The translations under genes were made by a program, and so were the position numbers. Below the pieces are notes generated by a model that was not told where the DNA came from, ran no database searches, and saw nothing but the letters and a program-made list of their open reading frames with translations. DNA of 64,000 nt, taken from contig UQXK01000003.1 in NCBI GenBank assembly GCA_900544985.1, positions 7,006-71,005 on the forward strand. Direction: 5' to 3'. Positions 12,110-22,289 of this stretch are shown one piece after another. Source of the DNA: an uncultured Eubacteriales bacterium. Its GTDB lineage: Bacteria > Bacillota > Clostridia > Oscillospirales > CAG-272. Each line of letters begins with the position of its first letter. Position 1 is the first letter of the stretch.

Positions 12110-14236
12110 TCAGATAACGTTGATGGTTTCTTTTTGAAGATCGGAAAGATTTCCGCCCACGAAAATATCAAATTCTCCCGCTTCCGTGGTGAGCTTTCCG
12201 TCAGGTGAAATAAATCCGAGCTCCTCTGCATTTATTTTAAATGTAACGGTGATTTCTTCACCGCTTTTTATAAAGACCTTTTTGAATCGTTTAAGCTGTT
12301 TTACAGGCGTTATCACGGAGCTTATTTTGTCGTTTATGTATAGCTCGGCGATCTCTTTTCCGTCCATGTAGCCTGTATTTTTGATTTTCACCGAAACTTC
12401 GAAATCTTCGTCTTTGTGAATCTCTTTCTTTGAAATTTTCAGATCGGAATATTCGAATTTCGTGTATGAAAGACCGAATCCGAAATCGAACAGGTTTCCT
12501 TCGTCGACATCGCAGTATTTACTACTGTGCCAGCCGGGATAACTGTTGTAATAGCAGGGAAGAGCGCCCGAGGCCCTCGGGAAAGATATGGAAAGCTTTC
12601 CGCTCGGATTGAATTTTCCTGCGATGAGCTCCGCTGCGCAAAGACCGCCGAGGTCGCCTCCGTTGAACATTTCGATAAGTGCGTCGGAGTTTTCCGCAAG
12701 CTCTCCTATGCAGAGCGGTTTTCCGTTTACGAGGACAGTTATTATGGGTTTGCCCGTTTCTTTTAATCTTTTTGCAAGTTCGTTCTGTTTACCCGAAAGT
12801 TCGAGCACGGCGCGGTCCTTGCTTTCCCCGTTGAGCGTTATGTCGTCTCCGGGGACGAGTATTATTATATCCGCTTCTTTTGCCGCTTTTTCCGCGCGTG
12901 CGATGCTTTCTTCATCATCTTTATCTCCGCGTATCGAACAGCCTTTTTCGTAAACTGTTTCGGAATCTCCGAAAATTTCTTTTATTCCGCGGAGAGTTGT
13001 GTAATAATCGTTTTTTATTACGGCATATTCCTCTTTCGGACGGTGGCTCGTGAAGGTCCAGTCGCCGTATTGCGCCGCTATATCGTCTGCGTTCGGACCT
13101 ATTACGGCTATCTTTTTCGGAGCGTTTTTGAGCGGAAGTATTCCGTTGTTTTTCAGAAGTACGAGACTTTCGCGTGTGAGAGCGTGATTTGTCTCTATAT
13201 GCTCTTTACAGCCGATAACGCTTTTCGGCATACGCTTTTTGTCTTTGTTGAAAAGTCCGAGATGAAATTTTGCTCTGAGTATTCTTCTTACCGCGTCGTC
13301 TATGTATTCCTCTTTGATTTTTCCTTCTTTTACCTGACGGACGGCGGATTCGTAGAACTCGAAGCAGTTCATGCTCATGTCGTTCCCGGATTCTATTGCA
13401 AGTCTTACGGATTCATCGAAGCTTTCGGCGGATTTTTGCTTTGTTCTCATCTGCCAGATATTCATCCAGTCGGTGACGACAAAACCCGAAAAGCCGAGCT
13501 CGTCTTTCAATATATCCCTCAAAAGCTCGCGGTGCTTTGTCATAGATGTGCCGTCGATAGAGCCGTAAGCCGTCATTACGCTTCCTGCACCCGCATCGAC
13601 GCATTCTTTAAACGGAGGGAGAAAAGTTTCGCGTATTTTTCTTACGGTCAGCTCCGTGTCGTATGAATCTTTTCCGCCTGTCGCTTCTCCGTATCCTATA
13701 TAATGTTTAAGGCACGATATTACAAGTCCGTCCTTTTCATATCCGCGGACGATGGCGGCGCCGAGCTTTCCGACAAGATACGGATCCTCTCCGAAAGTTT
13801 CGTCGATACGTCCCCAGCGCGTGTCGCGTCCGAGACACAGGACGGGGGAGAACACCCAGTCTATGCCGTCCGCATTCACCTCTTTTGCCGTATTCTGTCC
13901 CATTTCTTCTACAAGCTTTTCGTTCCATGAGCAAGACATTGAAAGCTGCGACGGATATATCGTCGCTCCGTTCAGAAGCGAATGACCGTGTATCGCGTCT
14001 ATTCCGAATATCGGCGGAATCTTCATTCTCGTTTTTTCCGCCGCCGCGCGCACTTCGTCGGTCTGAGCACTTAAAACGTGAAGAAAAGAGCCGGCGCCGA
14101 GCTTTACGAATCTTTCGAAAACTCCCGGCTTTTCTTTCATATCGCTTATTTGGAGCATTTGAAGAATTTTTTCTTCGAGCGTCATTCCGGATATTATATC
14201 CGATATTTTTTCTTCCGTTACGGGAGATGTTCTCAT
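12110..14236 (-). CDS. Glycoside hydrolase family 3 (beta-glucosidase-like)
   Basis: 708 residues with the full three-domain GH3 layout: N-terminal TIM barrel (about 1-320) with the FGIDAIHGH, RDTRWGR.DETFGEDP and KHYIGYG motifs and the nucleophile Asp256 in GFVVTDWMN; the alpha/beta sandwich (about 350-560, KIAVIGPNADD); and a C-terminal fibronectin-III-like domain (about 610-700, FGFGLSYTKFEYSDL then IKNTGYMDGKEIAELYI). The family removes terminal beta-linked glucose or xylose residues. There is no signal peptide, so it probably acts in the cytoplasm on imported oligosaccharides. It is a single gene with no transporter beside it. Start ATG at 14236 with AAAGGAAC upstream. Confidence 0.9.
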   Translation of the reverse strand: MRTSPVTEEKISDIISGMTLEEKILQMLQISDMKEKPGVFERFVKLGAGSFLHVLSAQTDEVRAAAEKTRMKIPPIFGIDAIHGHSLLNGATIYPSQLSMSCSWNEKLVEEMGQNTAKEVNADGIDWVFSPVLCLGRDTRWGRIDETFGEDPYLVGKLGAAIVRGYEKDGLVISCLKHYIGYGEATGGKDSYDTELTVRKIRETFLPPFKECVDAGAGSVMTAYGSIDGTSMTKHRELLRDILKDELGFSGFVVTDWMNIWQMRTKQKSAESFDESVRLAIESGNDMSMNCFEFYESAVRQVKEGKIKEEYIDDAVRRILRAKFHLGLFNKDKKRMPKSVIGCKEHIETNHALTRESLVLLKNNGILPLKNAPKKIAVIGPNADDIAAQYGDWTFTSHRPKEEYAVIKNDYYTTLRGIKEIFGDSETVYEKGCSIRGDKDDEESIARAEKAAKEADIIILVPGDDITLNGESKDRAVLELSGKQNELAKRLKETGKPIITVLVNGKPLCIGELAENSDALIEMFNGGDLGGLCAAELIAGKFNPSGKLSISFPRASGALPCYYNSYPGWHSSKYCDVDEGNLFDFGFGLSYTKFEYSDLKISKKEIHKDEDFEVSVKIKNTGYMDGKEIAELYINDKISSVITPVKQLKRFKKVFIKSGEEITVTFKINAEELGFISPDGKLTTEAGEFDIFVGGNLSDLQKETINVI

Positions 14237-14424
14237 TTTTTATAGTTCCTTTTATCGGTGTTTTATATATTCAAATATACCACAAAAACGGGAAAAAAAC
14301 AATATTGCCGTTGATTTTTTTGAAATCGAAATTGAAAAAACGGTAATGTCTTCCATTGTAATATGTTTAAAATGTTTTTAAAGATTCATTTTGAATGTAA
14401 TATTTTGTTGTTTTTTAACAGCAC

Positions 14425-14454
14425 TTGACATATCGATAATGATATATCGAATAT
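14425..14454 (+). promoter_or_regulatory. Promoter/operator of the Fe-alcohol dehydrogenase gene
   Basis: TTGACA (14425-14430) is followed 18 nt later by GAATAT as a possible -10 (14449-14454). The spacer holds the inverted repeat TCGAT-N8-ATCGA inside CATATCGATAATGATATATCG. CATATCGATA also occurs in the 34-bp palindrome before adhE (18526-18559), pointing to a shared regulator. A weak Rex-like pair (TTGTTGT..TTAACAG, spacing one short) lies just upstream at 14406-14422. Confidence 0.5.
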
Positions 14455-14582
14455 GCCCGTTTTATATTTCCTTTTTTCTCCTGTTGCTGTTAAAATAAAA
14501 ACAGAGGAAAGCGGTGATGTATATGAAACGCTTTCGAAAATCTACATATTAAAATATGAAATAACTACGGAGGAACAGAAAA

Positions 14583-15800
14583 ATGGCAAGATTTACACTT
14601 CCCAGAGACCTTTATCACGGCAAAGGTTCTCTTGAAGCTCTGAAAACATTTGAAGGCAAGAAGGCGATGATATGCGTCGGCGGCGGTTCGATGAAGAAAT
14701 TCGGCTTCCTTGACAAGGCAGTGTCCTATCTCAAAGAGGCCGGCATGGAAGTCGAACTTTTTGAGGGTATCGAACCCGATCCTTCTGTCGAGACCGTTAT
14801 GCGCGGTGCCGATGCTATGCTTAAATTCGAGCCCGACTGGATAATAGCTATGGGCGGCGGCTCTCCTATCGACGCTGCAAAAGCAATGTGGATAAAATAC
14901 GAATATCCCGACATAACATTTGAGGATATGTGCAAGGTATTCGGTATTCCGAAGCTTCGCAAGAAAGCTCATTTCTGCGCGATCTCTTCCACATCGGGAA
15001 CGGCAACGGAGGTTACCGCGTTTTCTATCATAACAGACTATAATAAGGGTATCAAATATCCTATCGCGGATTTCGAAATAACGCCCGATGTTGCAATAGT
15101 AGACCCCGACCTTGCGGAGACAATGCCGAAAAAGCTCGTCGCTCACACGGGTATGGACGCTATGACGCACGCGATAGAGGCTTATGTTTCCACCGCAAAC
15201 TGCGATTATACCGATCCGCTTGCGATATTCGCAATAAAGATGATCCAGAGCGATCTTGTTGATTCCTATAACGGAGATATGGCAAAGAGAGACAGCATGC
15301 ACAACGCACAGTGTCTTGCGGGCATGGCTTTCTCGAACGCGCTTCTCGGAATAGTTCACTCTATGGCTCATAAGACTGGCGCCGCTTTTGCGGACTACGG
15401 TGCGCACATAATCCACGGCGCGGCAAACGCCATGTATCTTCCCAAAGTAATAGCTTTCAACGCAAAAGATCCCACGGCTAAAAAACGCTATGGCGTTATC
15501 GCGGATTATATGGGACTCGGCGGAGAAAACGACGACGAAAAGGTAAAACTTCTCATCGCTTACCTGCGCAAGATGAACGATGACCTCAATATCCCGCACT
15601 GCATAAAGAATTACGGAGCGGACAGCTACCCCTGCGAACAGGGCTTTGTTCCGGAAAATGTTTTCCTTGAAAGACTTCACAACATAGCTGTAAATGCGAT
15701 AGGCGACGCCTGCACTGGTTCGAACCCCCGTCAGCCCTCTGTCGAAGAGATGGAAAAACTTCTTAAATGCTGCTACTACGATACGGAAGTCGATTTCTGA
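14583..15800 (+). CDS. Iron-containing alcohol dehydrogenase
   Basis: 405 residues of the group III (Fe-dependent) alcohol dehydrogenase family. NAD(P)-binding motif MGGGSPIDAAK (about 96-106), STSGTATEVTAF, and metal ligands in DAMTHAIEAY and HSMAHKTGAAF..HIIHG. The family interconverts aldehydes and alcohols with NAD(P)H. It resembles the C-terminal half of AdhE encoded at 18634 and may share its regulation through the common CATATCGATA element. AGGAGG-type site (ACGGAGGAAC) before the ATG, own promoter and own terminator. Substrate (acetaldehyde, butyraldehyde or a diol) is not determinable. Confidence 0.9.
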   Translation: MARFTLPRDLYHGKGSLEALKTFEGKKAMICVGGGSMKKFGFLDKAVSYLKEAGMEVELFEGIEPDPSVETVMRGADAMLKFEPDWIIAMGGGSPIDAAKAMWIKYEYPDITFEDMCKVFGIPKLRKKAHFCAISSTSGTATEVTAFSIITDYNKGIKYPIADFEITPDVAIVDPDLAETMPKKLVAHTGMDAMTHAIEAYVSTANCDYTDPLAIFAIKMIQSDLVDSYNGDMAKRDSMHNAQCLAGMAFSNALLGIVHSMAHKTGAAFADYGAHIIHGAANAMYLPKVIAFNAKDPTAKKRYGVIADYMGLGGENDDEKVKLLIAYLRKMNDDLNIPHCIKNYGADSYPCEQGFVPENVFLERLHNIAVNAIGDACTGSNPRQPSVEEMEKLLKCCYYDTEVDF

Positions 15801-15818
15801 TAAGATATATTTAAAGAA

Positions 15819-15850
15819 AGAGTTGCCGCGGCAAACGGCAGCTCTTTTTT
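15819..15850 (+). terminator. Terminator of the Fe-alcohol dehydrogenase gene
   Basis: AGAGTTGCCG/CGGCAGCTCT (one G.T pair) around a 7-nt loop, followed by T6. Confidence 0.85.
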
Positions 15851-15992
15851 ATGAAAAATTGAAAAATTTCAAATAATGTAGTAAAATAACATCGTTACGA
15901 TTATATTTGGATTATATCGGGGCGAGGACTCTCGCTTGCCGTATTCGGGCACGAAATAACGGGACTTCTCCCGCTCATAGAAAGGGGATATA

Positions 15993-16595
15993 ATGGAAAA
16001 AAGAGATAAAAACGGTCTTACCGAAAGGGAATTTCTGGAATCGTATTCCTCCGATAAATATAAAAAACCGTCGCTTACGGCGGACATCGTTCTTATTGCG
16101 CGTGACGGAGATAAAAATGAACTTTTGCTTATAAAGCGCGGAGGTCACCCGTATATCGACTGCTTTGCGCTTCCCGGCGGATTTGCAGAGCCGGGAGAGT
16201 CGATAGAGCGCACCGCGGCAAGGGAATTATACGAGGAAACGGCGGTGGAAAACGTCGTATTTGAATCGATAGGCGTTTTCTCCTCTCCCGGCAGAGATCC
16301 GCGCGGTTGGGTCGTATCCGACGCTTTTCTTGCTGTTGCGGATAAAAAAGATATACGCGTTTTGGCGGGGGACGACGCCGCAAAAGCCGTGTGGTTTTCT
16401 GTTTTTGTAAACAGCAACGGCAAAAATATACGTCTTGTTTCCGACGGTGAGGAGATAAATATAAAATTTGAGAAAAAGAATGTTTCGTCTCCTTTCGGAG
16501 TCCGCGCGGAATATCATATAACAGACGACGGCGGACTTGCTTTCGACCATGCGCTTATATTGGCGACGGCAATGGGAAAGCTCGGTCTTATCTGA
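15993..16595 (+). CDS. Nudix hydrolase
   Basis: 200 residues. The Nudix box starts at G63 (GFAEPGE..RELYEET) and keeps the metal-binding REx2EE core; the Gly normally next to last is Ala84. An N-terminal extension (1-28) precedes the fold and a long C-terminal part follows. Nudix enzymes split nucleoside diphosphates linked to another group; the GGFAEPGES and SSPGRDPRGW motifs recall ADP-ribose/NAD-type pyrophosphatases, but this is not decisive. GAAAGGGG precedes the ATG. Single gene between the Fe-ADH and rex. Confidence 0.85.
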   Translation: MEKRDKNGLTEREFLESYSSDKYKKPSLTADIVLIARDGDKNELLLIKRGGHPYIDCFALPGGFAEPGESIERTAARELYEETAVENVVFESIGVFSSPGRDPRGWVVSDAFLAVADKKDIRVLAGDDAAKAVWFSVFVNSNGKNIRLVSDGEEINIKFEKKNVSSPFGVRAEYHITDDGGLAFDHALILATAMGKLGLI

Positions 16596-16945
16596 ATCCC
16601 GACTGCGATAATTTGCTTTCAAAGAAAAATATTATTTAAATCGGCGTATTTGAAACTGTTTTTTCCGTATTTTTCGATATAAAATGAATCAAAGCTTTTA
16701 CAAATAAGAAAAATATCGGAAAAAGTAAAAAAATATATAGCAATATTTTATTGTGTGTGATAAAATGAATTTAAAGAATATGTTGCTTTTTGAAATATAT
16801 TTGATTTTTTGCCGACAATAAGGCTTTATATATCGGTCCTATGAGAATCACGGTAGCGCATATTGTTTTCGGCAGATATAAAAAATTTGATTTTGATAAA
16901 AAACGGGATCGATAAGTTTCATGATATGCAGGAGAGGAATTTTAC
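16596..16945. other. AT-rich upstream region of rex
   Basis: 350 nt without a credible gene. Rich in A/T runs, with scattered TCGATA-like words (for example GGGATCGATAAG near 16906) but no clean promoter or terminator pair that I can fix. It presumably holds the rex-lysR promoter. Confidence 0.4.
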
Positions 16946-17590
16946 ATGGATGATAAAAATATTTCTTTGCAAACTCTTCGCAGACTTCCTGTCTATCTTC
17001 ATTATTTAAAAGTTATAAAAGATGAATGTCAGTCTATTTCGGCTACCGCCATCGCGGAAAAATTCGGGCTTAACGACGTGCAGGTCAGAAAAGATCTTGC
17101 GGCGGTAAGCGGAAGCGGCAGACCGAAAACCGGATATTTTACCGACGAGCTGATTTCACAGATAGAAAGTTATCTGGGGTGTCGCTCCGATACGAAAACG
17201 GTCCTCATAGGAGCGGGAAATCTGGGAAAAGCGCTTATGTCATATGACGGATTTGACGATTACGGAATAGATATAATAGCGGCGTTTGATACTTCGGAAG
17301 AGGTTTACGGAAAAATGGTAAACGGAAAGCCGATACTTTCAAGCGAGGACCTTGAAGAGGTGTGCCTGAACAAAAATATACGTTTGGGTATAATAACCGT
17401 GCCTGCGTATGGGGCGCAGAGCGTTTGCGATGAACTTGTTTCTTACGGCGTGAAGGCTATATGGAACTTTGCGCCTACGATATTAAAAGTGCCGGAAGGG
17501 GTAATTGTGGAAAACGAGAACCTTGCTTCGTCTCTTGCGGTGCTTTCAAAACATCTTCATAACAATCTTGATGCGGAGGTGGGCAAGTGA
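16946..17590 (+). CDS. rex: Redox-sensing transcriptional repressor Rex
   Basis: 214 residues. N-terminal winged helix (about 8-80, LPVYLHYLKV, ISATAIAEKFGLNDVQVRKDL, GSGRPKTGY) and C-terminal Rossmann domain with GAGNLG at 89-94, plus the C-terminal swapped helix. Rex binds DNA when NADH/NAD+ is low and lets go when NADH rises, derepressing fermentation genes such as adhE and hydrogenases. It is the first gene of a two-gene operon; the stop overlaps the GTG start of the LysR gene by 4 nt. Its position directly before adhE and the hydrogenase genes fits control of that region, though no perfect Rex operator (TTGTTAA-N4-TTAACAA) was seen there. Confidence 0.95.
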   Translation: MDDKNISLQTLRRLPVYLHYLKVIKDECQSISATAIAEKFGLNDVQVRKDLAAVSGSGRPKTGYFTDELISQIESYLGCRSDTKTVLIGAGNLGKALMSYDGFDDYGIDIIAAFDTSEEVYGKMVNGKPILSSEDLEEVCLNKNIRLGIITVPAYGAQSVCDELVSYGVKAIWNFAPTILKVPEGVIVENENLASSLAVLSKHLHNNLDAEVGK

Positions 17591-18522
17591 ATCTTCTTCA
17601 TCTGAAATACGCCGTTGAGGTGGCGAAAACTTCTTCCATTACAAAGGCTGCGGATAATCTTTATATGGGACAGCCGAATCTTTCGCGCGCGATACGCGAG
17701 CTTGAAGACTCTCTCGGAATACAGATATTCAAGCGTACGCCGAAGGGAATATATCCCACTCCGAAGGGAGAAGAATTTTTGGGATATGCCAGAAAGATTC
17801 TCGAACAGGTGGACAGCGTGGAAAGGCTGTACCGCGGAGAAAAGGACGACGAACACAAATTTGCCGTTTCCGTGCCGCGAGCAAGCTATATTTCAAGCGC
17901 TTTTAACGGATTTATAAAGAAACTGAACAATGCGCCCCTGTTTGAAATCTCGTATAAAGAAACGAATTCGATGCGAACCATAAACAACGTACTAAATGCC
18001 GATTACAATCTCGGAATACTTCGTTACCGTTCGTCTTACGACAGATATTTCAAGGAGATGCTCGAAAACAAGGGGCTCGAATCGGAGCTTATTTGCGAAT
18101 TCAACTGCGTTCTTCTTATCTCGAAGGATTCGCCTCTGGCTTCTCAGAATACAATACGCGAAGATGATTTGAAATCTTATTCGGAAATAGCGTATCCGGA
18201 TCCGTATGTTCCGACTCTTCCGATGAGCACGGTGCAAAAAGAGGAGCTTTCGGCGGGAGTGGAAAAACATATCTTTGTCTTTGAAAGGGCGACGCTGATG
18301 GAGCTTTTGAGTTCCGTTCCGGAAACGTTTATATGGACGTCCCCCGTTCCTTCCGATATGCTCGAACGCTATGGGCTTGTCGAACGCGTATGCACGGGCG
18401 CGGAAAGAAAATACCGCGATGTATTGATAAGAAGAAAAGACTATATGTTTACCGATACCGACAAACTTTTTATCGATGAATTGACCAAAGCGAAAAGAAA
18501 ATTTTCTGATATGTCAAAATAG
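17587..18522 (+). CDS. LysR-type transcriptional regulator
   Basis: 311 residues from a GTG start that overlaps the rex stop. N-terminal winged HTH (1-60: NLLHLKYAVEVAKTSSITKA, PNLSRAIRELEDSLGIQIFK) followed by the periplasmic-binding-like effector domain. LysR proteins bind T-N11-A-type dyads near their targets and respond to a small metabolite. The ligand is unknown. The 34-bp palindrome right behind its stop, upstream of adhE, with an echo in the Fe-ADH promoter, is the natural candidate for its binding site. Translational coupling with Rex suggests joint control of the ethanol/hydrogen branch. Confidence 0.9.
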   Translation: MNLLHLKYAVEVAKTSSITKAADNLYMGQPNLSRAIRELEDSLGIQIFKRTPKGIYPTPKGEEFLGYARKILEQVDSVERLYRGEKDDEHKFAVSVPRASYISSAFNGFIKKLNNAPLFEISYKETNSMRTINNVLNADYNLGILRYRSSYDRYFKEMLENKGLESELICEFNCVLLISKDSPLASQNTIREDDLKSYSEIAYPDPYVPTLPMSTVQKEELSAGVEKHIFVFERATLMELLSSVPETFIWTSPVPSDMLERYGLVERVCTGAERKYRDVLIRRKDYMFTDTDKLFIDELTKAKRKFSDMSK

Positions 18523-18525
18523 ATA

Positions 18526-18559
18526 TTAGCATATCGATATTTGCATATCGATATGCTAA
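18526..18559. promoter_or_regulatory. 34-bp perfect palindrome upstream of adhE
   Basis: TTAGCATATCGATAT (18526-18540) and ATATCGATATGCTAA (18545-18559) are exact inverted repeats around TTGC; each arm also contains ATATCGATAT, itself a palindrome. It lies between the lysR stop and adhE, about 75 nt before the ATG and upstream of a possible -10 (TAGAAT, 18591-18596). A T-poor tail makes a terminator less likely than an operator, but both roles are possible. Confidence 0.65.
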
Positions 18560-18633
18560 TTTTATATTTCAAAAAACGGCGAAAATATTGTAGAATAATA
18601 CCATTATAATGTATTTTAACGGAGGAAATTAAA

Positions 18634-21240
18634 ATGACCGAAAACAAATATCCTGTTGTCGACTGTGTCGAAAAGATGGAGCAGAGACTCTCTGACATCA
18701 AAGAAGCGCAGAAGAAATATGCTTCGTATACACAGGAGCAGGTGGATGCAATATTCAAAGCGGCGGCTATTGCCGCAAACAAGGCGAGAATCCCCCTTGC
18801 AAAGCTCGCGGTAGAAGAGACGGGAATGGGTATAGTAGAGGACAAAGTTATAAAAAATCACTTTGCTTCCGAATATATTTATAACCAGTACAGAGACACA
18901 AAGACGTGCGGAGTTATCGAAGAAGATAAAGTCGGCGGATTTATGAAGATAGCAGAGCCTATCGGCGTCGTTGCTGCGGTAATCCCCACAACGAACCCCA
19001 CATCCACCGCAATATTCAAAACGCTTCTCGCTCTCAAAACGAGAAACGGTATAATGATAAGCCCTCATCCGAGAGCGAAAAAATCCACGATAGAGGCAGC
19101 TAAGATCGTTCTCGAAGCTGCTGTTGCGGCAGGCGCTCCCGAAAATATAATCGGCTGGATAGACATACCTTCCCTCGAAATGACAAATGTACTTATGAAG
19201 GAAGCCGACATAATCCTTGCAACGGGCGGACCGAGCATGGTAAAAGCGGCATATTCGAGCGGCAAACCGGCGCTCGGCGTCGGCGCGGGCAACACTCCTG
19301 CGATCATAGATGACACCGCAGACATCACTCTTGCGGTAAGCTCCATAATTCATTCCAAAACATTCGATAACGGTATGATATGCGCTTCCGAACAGTCCGT
19401 AATCGCCGTAGACGGTGTATATGCAAAGGTAAAGAAAGAATTTGCAGCGCGCGGATGCTACTTCCTCAATGCGGAAGAGACGGAAAAAGTAAGAAAGACG
19501 ATAATCATAAACGGCGCTCTCAATGCGAAGATAGTCGGACAGAAAGCGCACACGATAGCCGCTCTTGCCGGCGTAGAAGTTCCCGAAAATGCAAAGATCC
19601 TTATCGGTGAAGTAGAGAGCACCGAGCTTTCCGAAGAGTTTGCACACGAGAAGCTTTCTCCCGTACTTGCAATGTACCGCGCAAAAGATTTTGACGACGC
19701 TATCACAAAAGCAGAAAAGCTTGTTGCGGACGGCGGTTACGGTCATACATCTTCAGTTTACCTCAACGCGGTAACGGAGCGTGCAAAACTCGATAAATTC
19801 GCTTCCGCTATGAAGACCTGCCGTATCGTAGTTAATACTCCTTCCTCTCACGGCGGTCTCGGAGATCTTTACAACTTCCGTCTTACCCCTTCTCTTACGC
19901 TCGGATGCGGAAGCTGGGGCGGCAACTCCATTTCCGAAAACGTCAGCGTAAAACACCTGCTCAATATAAAGAGCGTAGCAGAGAGGAGAGAGAATATGCT
20001 TTGGTTCAGAGCACCCGAAAAGGTTTATATAAAGAAGGGCTGCCTGCCCGTTGCTCTTGATGAGCTCGGCACGGTAATGCACAAAAAGAAAGCTTTCATC
20101 GTAACAGACAGCTTCCTTTACAACAACGGTTATACAAAGGCTATCGAAAAGAAGCTTGAAGAGATGGGAATAATGTTCACCACATTCTCGAACGTCGCTC
20201 CCGATCCGACGCTTGCATGCGCAAGAGAAGGCGCGAAGCTCATGACTGCTTTTGCTCCCGATGTAGTAATCGCAGTCGGCGGCGGTTCCGCTATGGACGC
20301 AGGAAAGATCATGTGGGTCCTTTACGAACATCCGGAAGCAGACTTCATGGATATGGCGATGCGCTTTGTCGATATAAGAAAGAGAATATACACATTCCCG
20401 AAGATGGGCGAGAAGGCATATTTCGTAGCTATCCCGACATCTGCCGGAACAGGTTCCGAAGTAACGCCTTTCGCAGTTATTACAGACGAGAAGACAGGCG
20501 TTAAATATCCTCTTGCAGACTATGAGCTTCTTCCTAAAATGGCGATAGTAGATGCGGATATGATGATGAACGCTCCCAAAGGACTTACCTCCGCTTCCGG
20601 TATAGACGCCGTAACGCACGCTCTCGAAGCATACGCTTCCATGATGGCAACGGACTATACAGACGGTCTTGCTCTCCGTTCTCTCCAAATGATATTCGAA
20701 TATTTGCCGCGCGCATATGACAACGGCGCAAATGATCCCGTTGCACGTGAAAAGATGGCAAATGCCGCTACTATGGCGGGTATGGCTTTCGCGAATGCGT
20801 TCCTCGGCGTATGCCACTCCATGGCTCACAAGCTCGGCGCATTCCATCATCTGCCCCACGGTGTTGCAAACGCTCTCATGATAGACGAAGTTCTCCGTTT
20901 CAACGCGGCGGAAGTTCCCACAAAGATGGGTACATTCCCGCAGTATGACCATCCTCATACGCTCGCGCGCTATGCGGAAGTAGCAGACTTCCTCGGCGTA
21001 AAGGGCAAAAACGACAATGAAAAACTCGAAGGTCTCATAAAGAAGATAGACGAACTCAAAGAAAGAATAGGCATAAAACCCACCATACGCGACTATGTAC
21101 CGAACGAAGAGGACTTCCTTGCACGTCTCGACGACATGACGGAGCAGGCGTTCGACGATCAGTGCACAGGCGCGAACCCGCGTTATCCGCTCATGAGCGA
21201 AATCAAACAGATGTATCTCAACGCTTATTACGGCAAGTAA
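18634..21240 (+). CDS. adhE: Bifunctional aldehyde-alcohol dehydrogenase AdhE
   Basis: 868 residues, the usual AdhE length. N-terminal CoA-acylating acetaldehyde dehydrogenase (about 1-440) with the catalytic Cys in [12 protein letters not shown]-terminal Fe-dependent alcohol dehydrogenase (about 455-868) with [22 protein letters not shown] and the metal-binding [16 protein letters not shown]. It converts acetyl-CoA to ethanol with two NADH, restoring NAD+ in fermentation, and in the family forms filaments (spirosomes). ACGGAGGAAAT precedes the ATG. A Rex repressor, a LysR regulator and a large palindrome stand directly upstream, and an APH-fold gene and the hydrogenase cluster follow on the same strand. 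Confidence 0.97.
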   Translation: MTENKYPVVDCVEKMEQRLSDIKEAQKKYASYTQEQVDAIFKAAAIAANKARIPLAKLAVEETGMGIVEDKVIKNHFASEYIYNQYRDTKTCGVIEEDKVGGFMKIAEPIGVVAAVIPTTNPTSTAIFKTLLALKTRNGIMISPHPRAKKSTIEAAKIVLEAAVAAGAPENIIGWIDIPSLEMTNVLMKEADIILATGGPSMVKAAYSSGKPALGVGAGNTPAIIDDTADITLAVSSIIHSKTFDNGMICASEQSVIAVDGVYAKVKKEFAARGCYFLNAEETEKVRKTIIINGALNAKIVGQKAHTIAALAGVEVPENAKILIGEVESTELSEEFAHEKLSPVLAMYRAKDFDDAITKAEKLVADGGYGHTSSVYLNAVTERAKLDKFASAMKTCRIVVNTPSSHGGLGDLYNFRLTPSLTLGCGSWGGNSISENVSVKHLLNIKSVAERRENMLWFRAPEKVYIKKGCLPVALDELGTVMHKKKAFIVTDSFLYNNGYTKAIEKKLEEMGIMFTTFSNVAPDPTLACAREGAKLMTAFAPDVVIAVGGGSAMDAGKIMWVLYEHPEADFMDMAMRFVDIRKRIYTFPKMGEKAYFVAIPTSAGTGSEVTPFAVITDEKTGVKYPLADYELLPKMAIVDADMMMNAPKGLTSASGIDAVTHALEAYASMMATDYTDGLALRSLQMIFEYLPRAYDNGANDPVAREKMANAATMAGMAFANAFLGVCHSMAHKLGAFHHLPHGVANALMIDEVLRFNAAEVPTKMGTFPQYDHPHTLARYAEVADFLGVKGKNDNEKLEGLIKKIDELKERIGIKPTIRDYVPNEEDFLARLDDMTEQAFDDQCTGANPRYPLMSEIKQMYLNAYYGK

Positions 21241-21266
21241 TATAAAACAAGGAAAGGGGAATAAAT

Positions 21267-22022
21267 ATGAGTATTCAGGCTGACAAAATCATTGCTGTAC
21301 GCACATCGAAAACCATTTACCGCGACAAGGATTCGGTTATAAAGGTCTTTGACGAGGATTATTCCAAATCGGAAGTTTTAAACGAGGCGCTCAATCAGGC
21401 GCGCGCGGAAGAAACGGGGCTTACTATCCCGAAGATACTCGAAGTTATGAAGGTGGACGGAAAATGGGCTATCCGTTCCGAATATATCGCCGGAAAAACT
21501 TTGCAGCAGTTAATGGATGAACATCCCGAAAAATACGACGAATATCTTAATCTGTTTGTCGATCTTCAAATAGATGTACACACAAAGAAATCTCCGCTTC
21601 TCGTAAAGCTTAAAGATAAGCTCGAAAGAAAGATAAGCTCGACGGATTTTGACGCTACCACAAGATACGAGCTTCACGAAAGACTCGAAGGTATGCCGAA
21701 GCACAAAAAGGTCTGCCACGGCGACTTCAACCCGTCGAATATAATAATCACGGAAGATAACAAGGCTTATATCCTCGACTGGTCTCATGCCACACAGGGA
21801 AATGCTTCCGCCGATGTTGCAAGAACGTATCTTCTTTTCTGCCTTAACAAAGGCAAAGAGACAGCGGATAAATATCTCGACCTCTTCTGCAAAAAGACGG
21901 ATACCGCAAAACAGTACGTTTTGAAATGGCTTCCCATTGTCGCCGCCGCTCAGTCTGCCGACGGCACGGAAAAAGAGCGCGAAGCTCTCTCTTCCTGGGT
22001 AAACGTCGTAGACTTCGAATAA
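21267..22022 (+). CDS. APH/choline-kinase-fold phosphotransferase
   Basis: 251 residues of the aminoglycoside phosphotransferase fold. Catalytic loop HGDFNPSN (151-158) with its Asp base, and the metal-binding DWS (171-173) in place of DFG; an N-lobe Lys in SVIKVFDEDYS. The fold phosphorylates small molecules (sugars, choline, antibiotics) or, more rarely, proteins; nothing indicates drug resistance. It starts 27 nt behind adhE with GGAAAGGGG before the ATG and is probably co-transcribed. Its place between adhE and a hydrogen-sensor/phosphatase set makes a regulatory kinase conceivable, but that is speculation. Confidence 0.85.
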   Translation: MSIQADKIIAVRTSKTIYRDKDSVIKVFDEDYSKSEVLNEALNQARAEETGLTIPKILEVMKVDGKWAIRSEYIAGKTLQQLMDEHPEKYDEYLNLFVDLQIDVHTKKSPLLVKLKDKLERKISSTDFDATTRYELHERLEGMPKHKKVCHGDFNPSNIIITEDNKAYILDWSHATQGNASADVARTYLLFCLNKGKETADKYLDLFCKKTDTAKQYVLKWLPIVAAAQSADGTEKEREALSSWVNVVDFE

Positions 22023-22289
22023 TAAATCAAACAAATCCCGCTTTGAAAATTACCGCTTTCCGAACTTTAAACAGATACAGTTTTGAGTTCGGAGGCGGTG
22101 ACGCTGTATTTAAATTGATGTGATGAATGTTATCGGTTTTGCAGAACGGATTATTCGGAAAATGAAACGTTTTTGCGAGATCTTTGGCTTGCCGGAATGC
22201 GGAATATGTTTTTTGCAGAGCATTTCGGCTACATTTCTTAGTAGTAAAGATAAATTTATGGAATACTTAATAATCAGGAGTGAATTATT

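Noticed and set aside
14406..14422. Rex operator before the Fe-alcohol dehydrogenase gene
   Set aside because: Half-sites TTGTTGT and TTAACAG are imperfect and spaced 3 instead of 4 nt; too weak to list as a site.
21267..22022. Aminoglycoside resistance gene
   Set aside because: Only the general APH fold is visible; context is fermentation and hydrogen metabolism.
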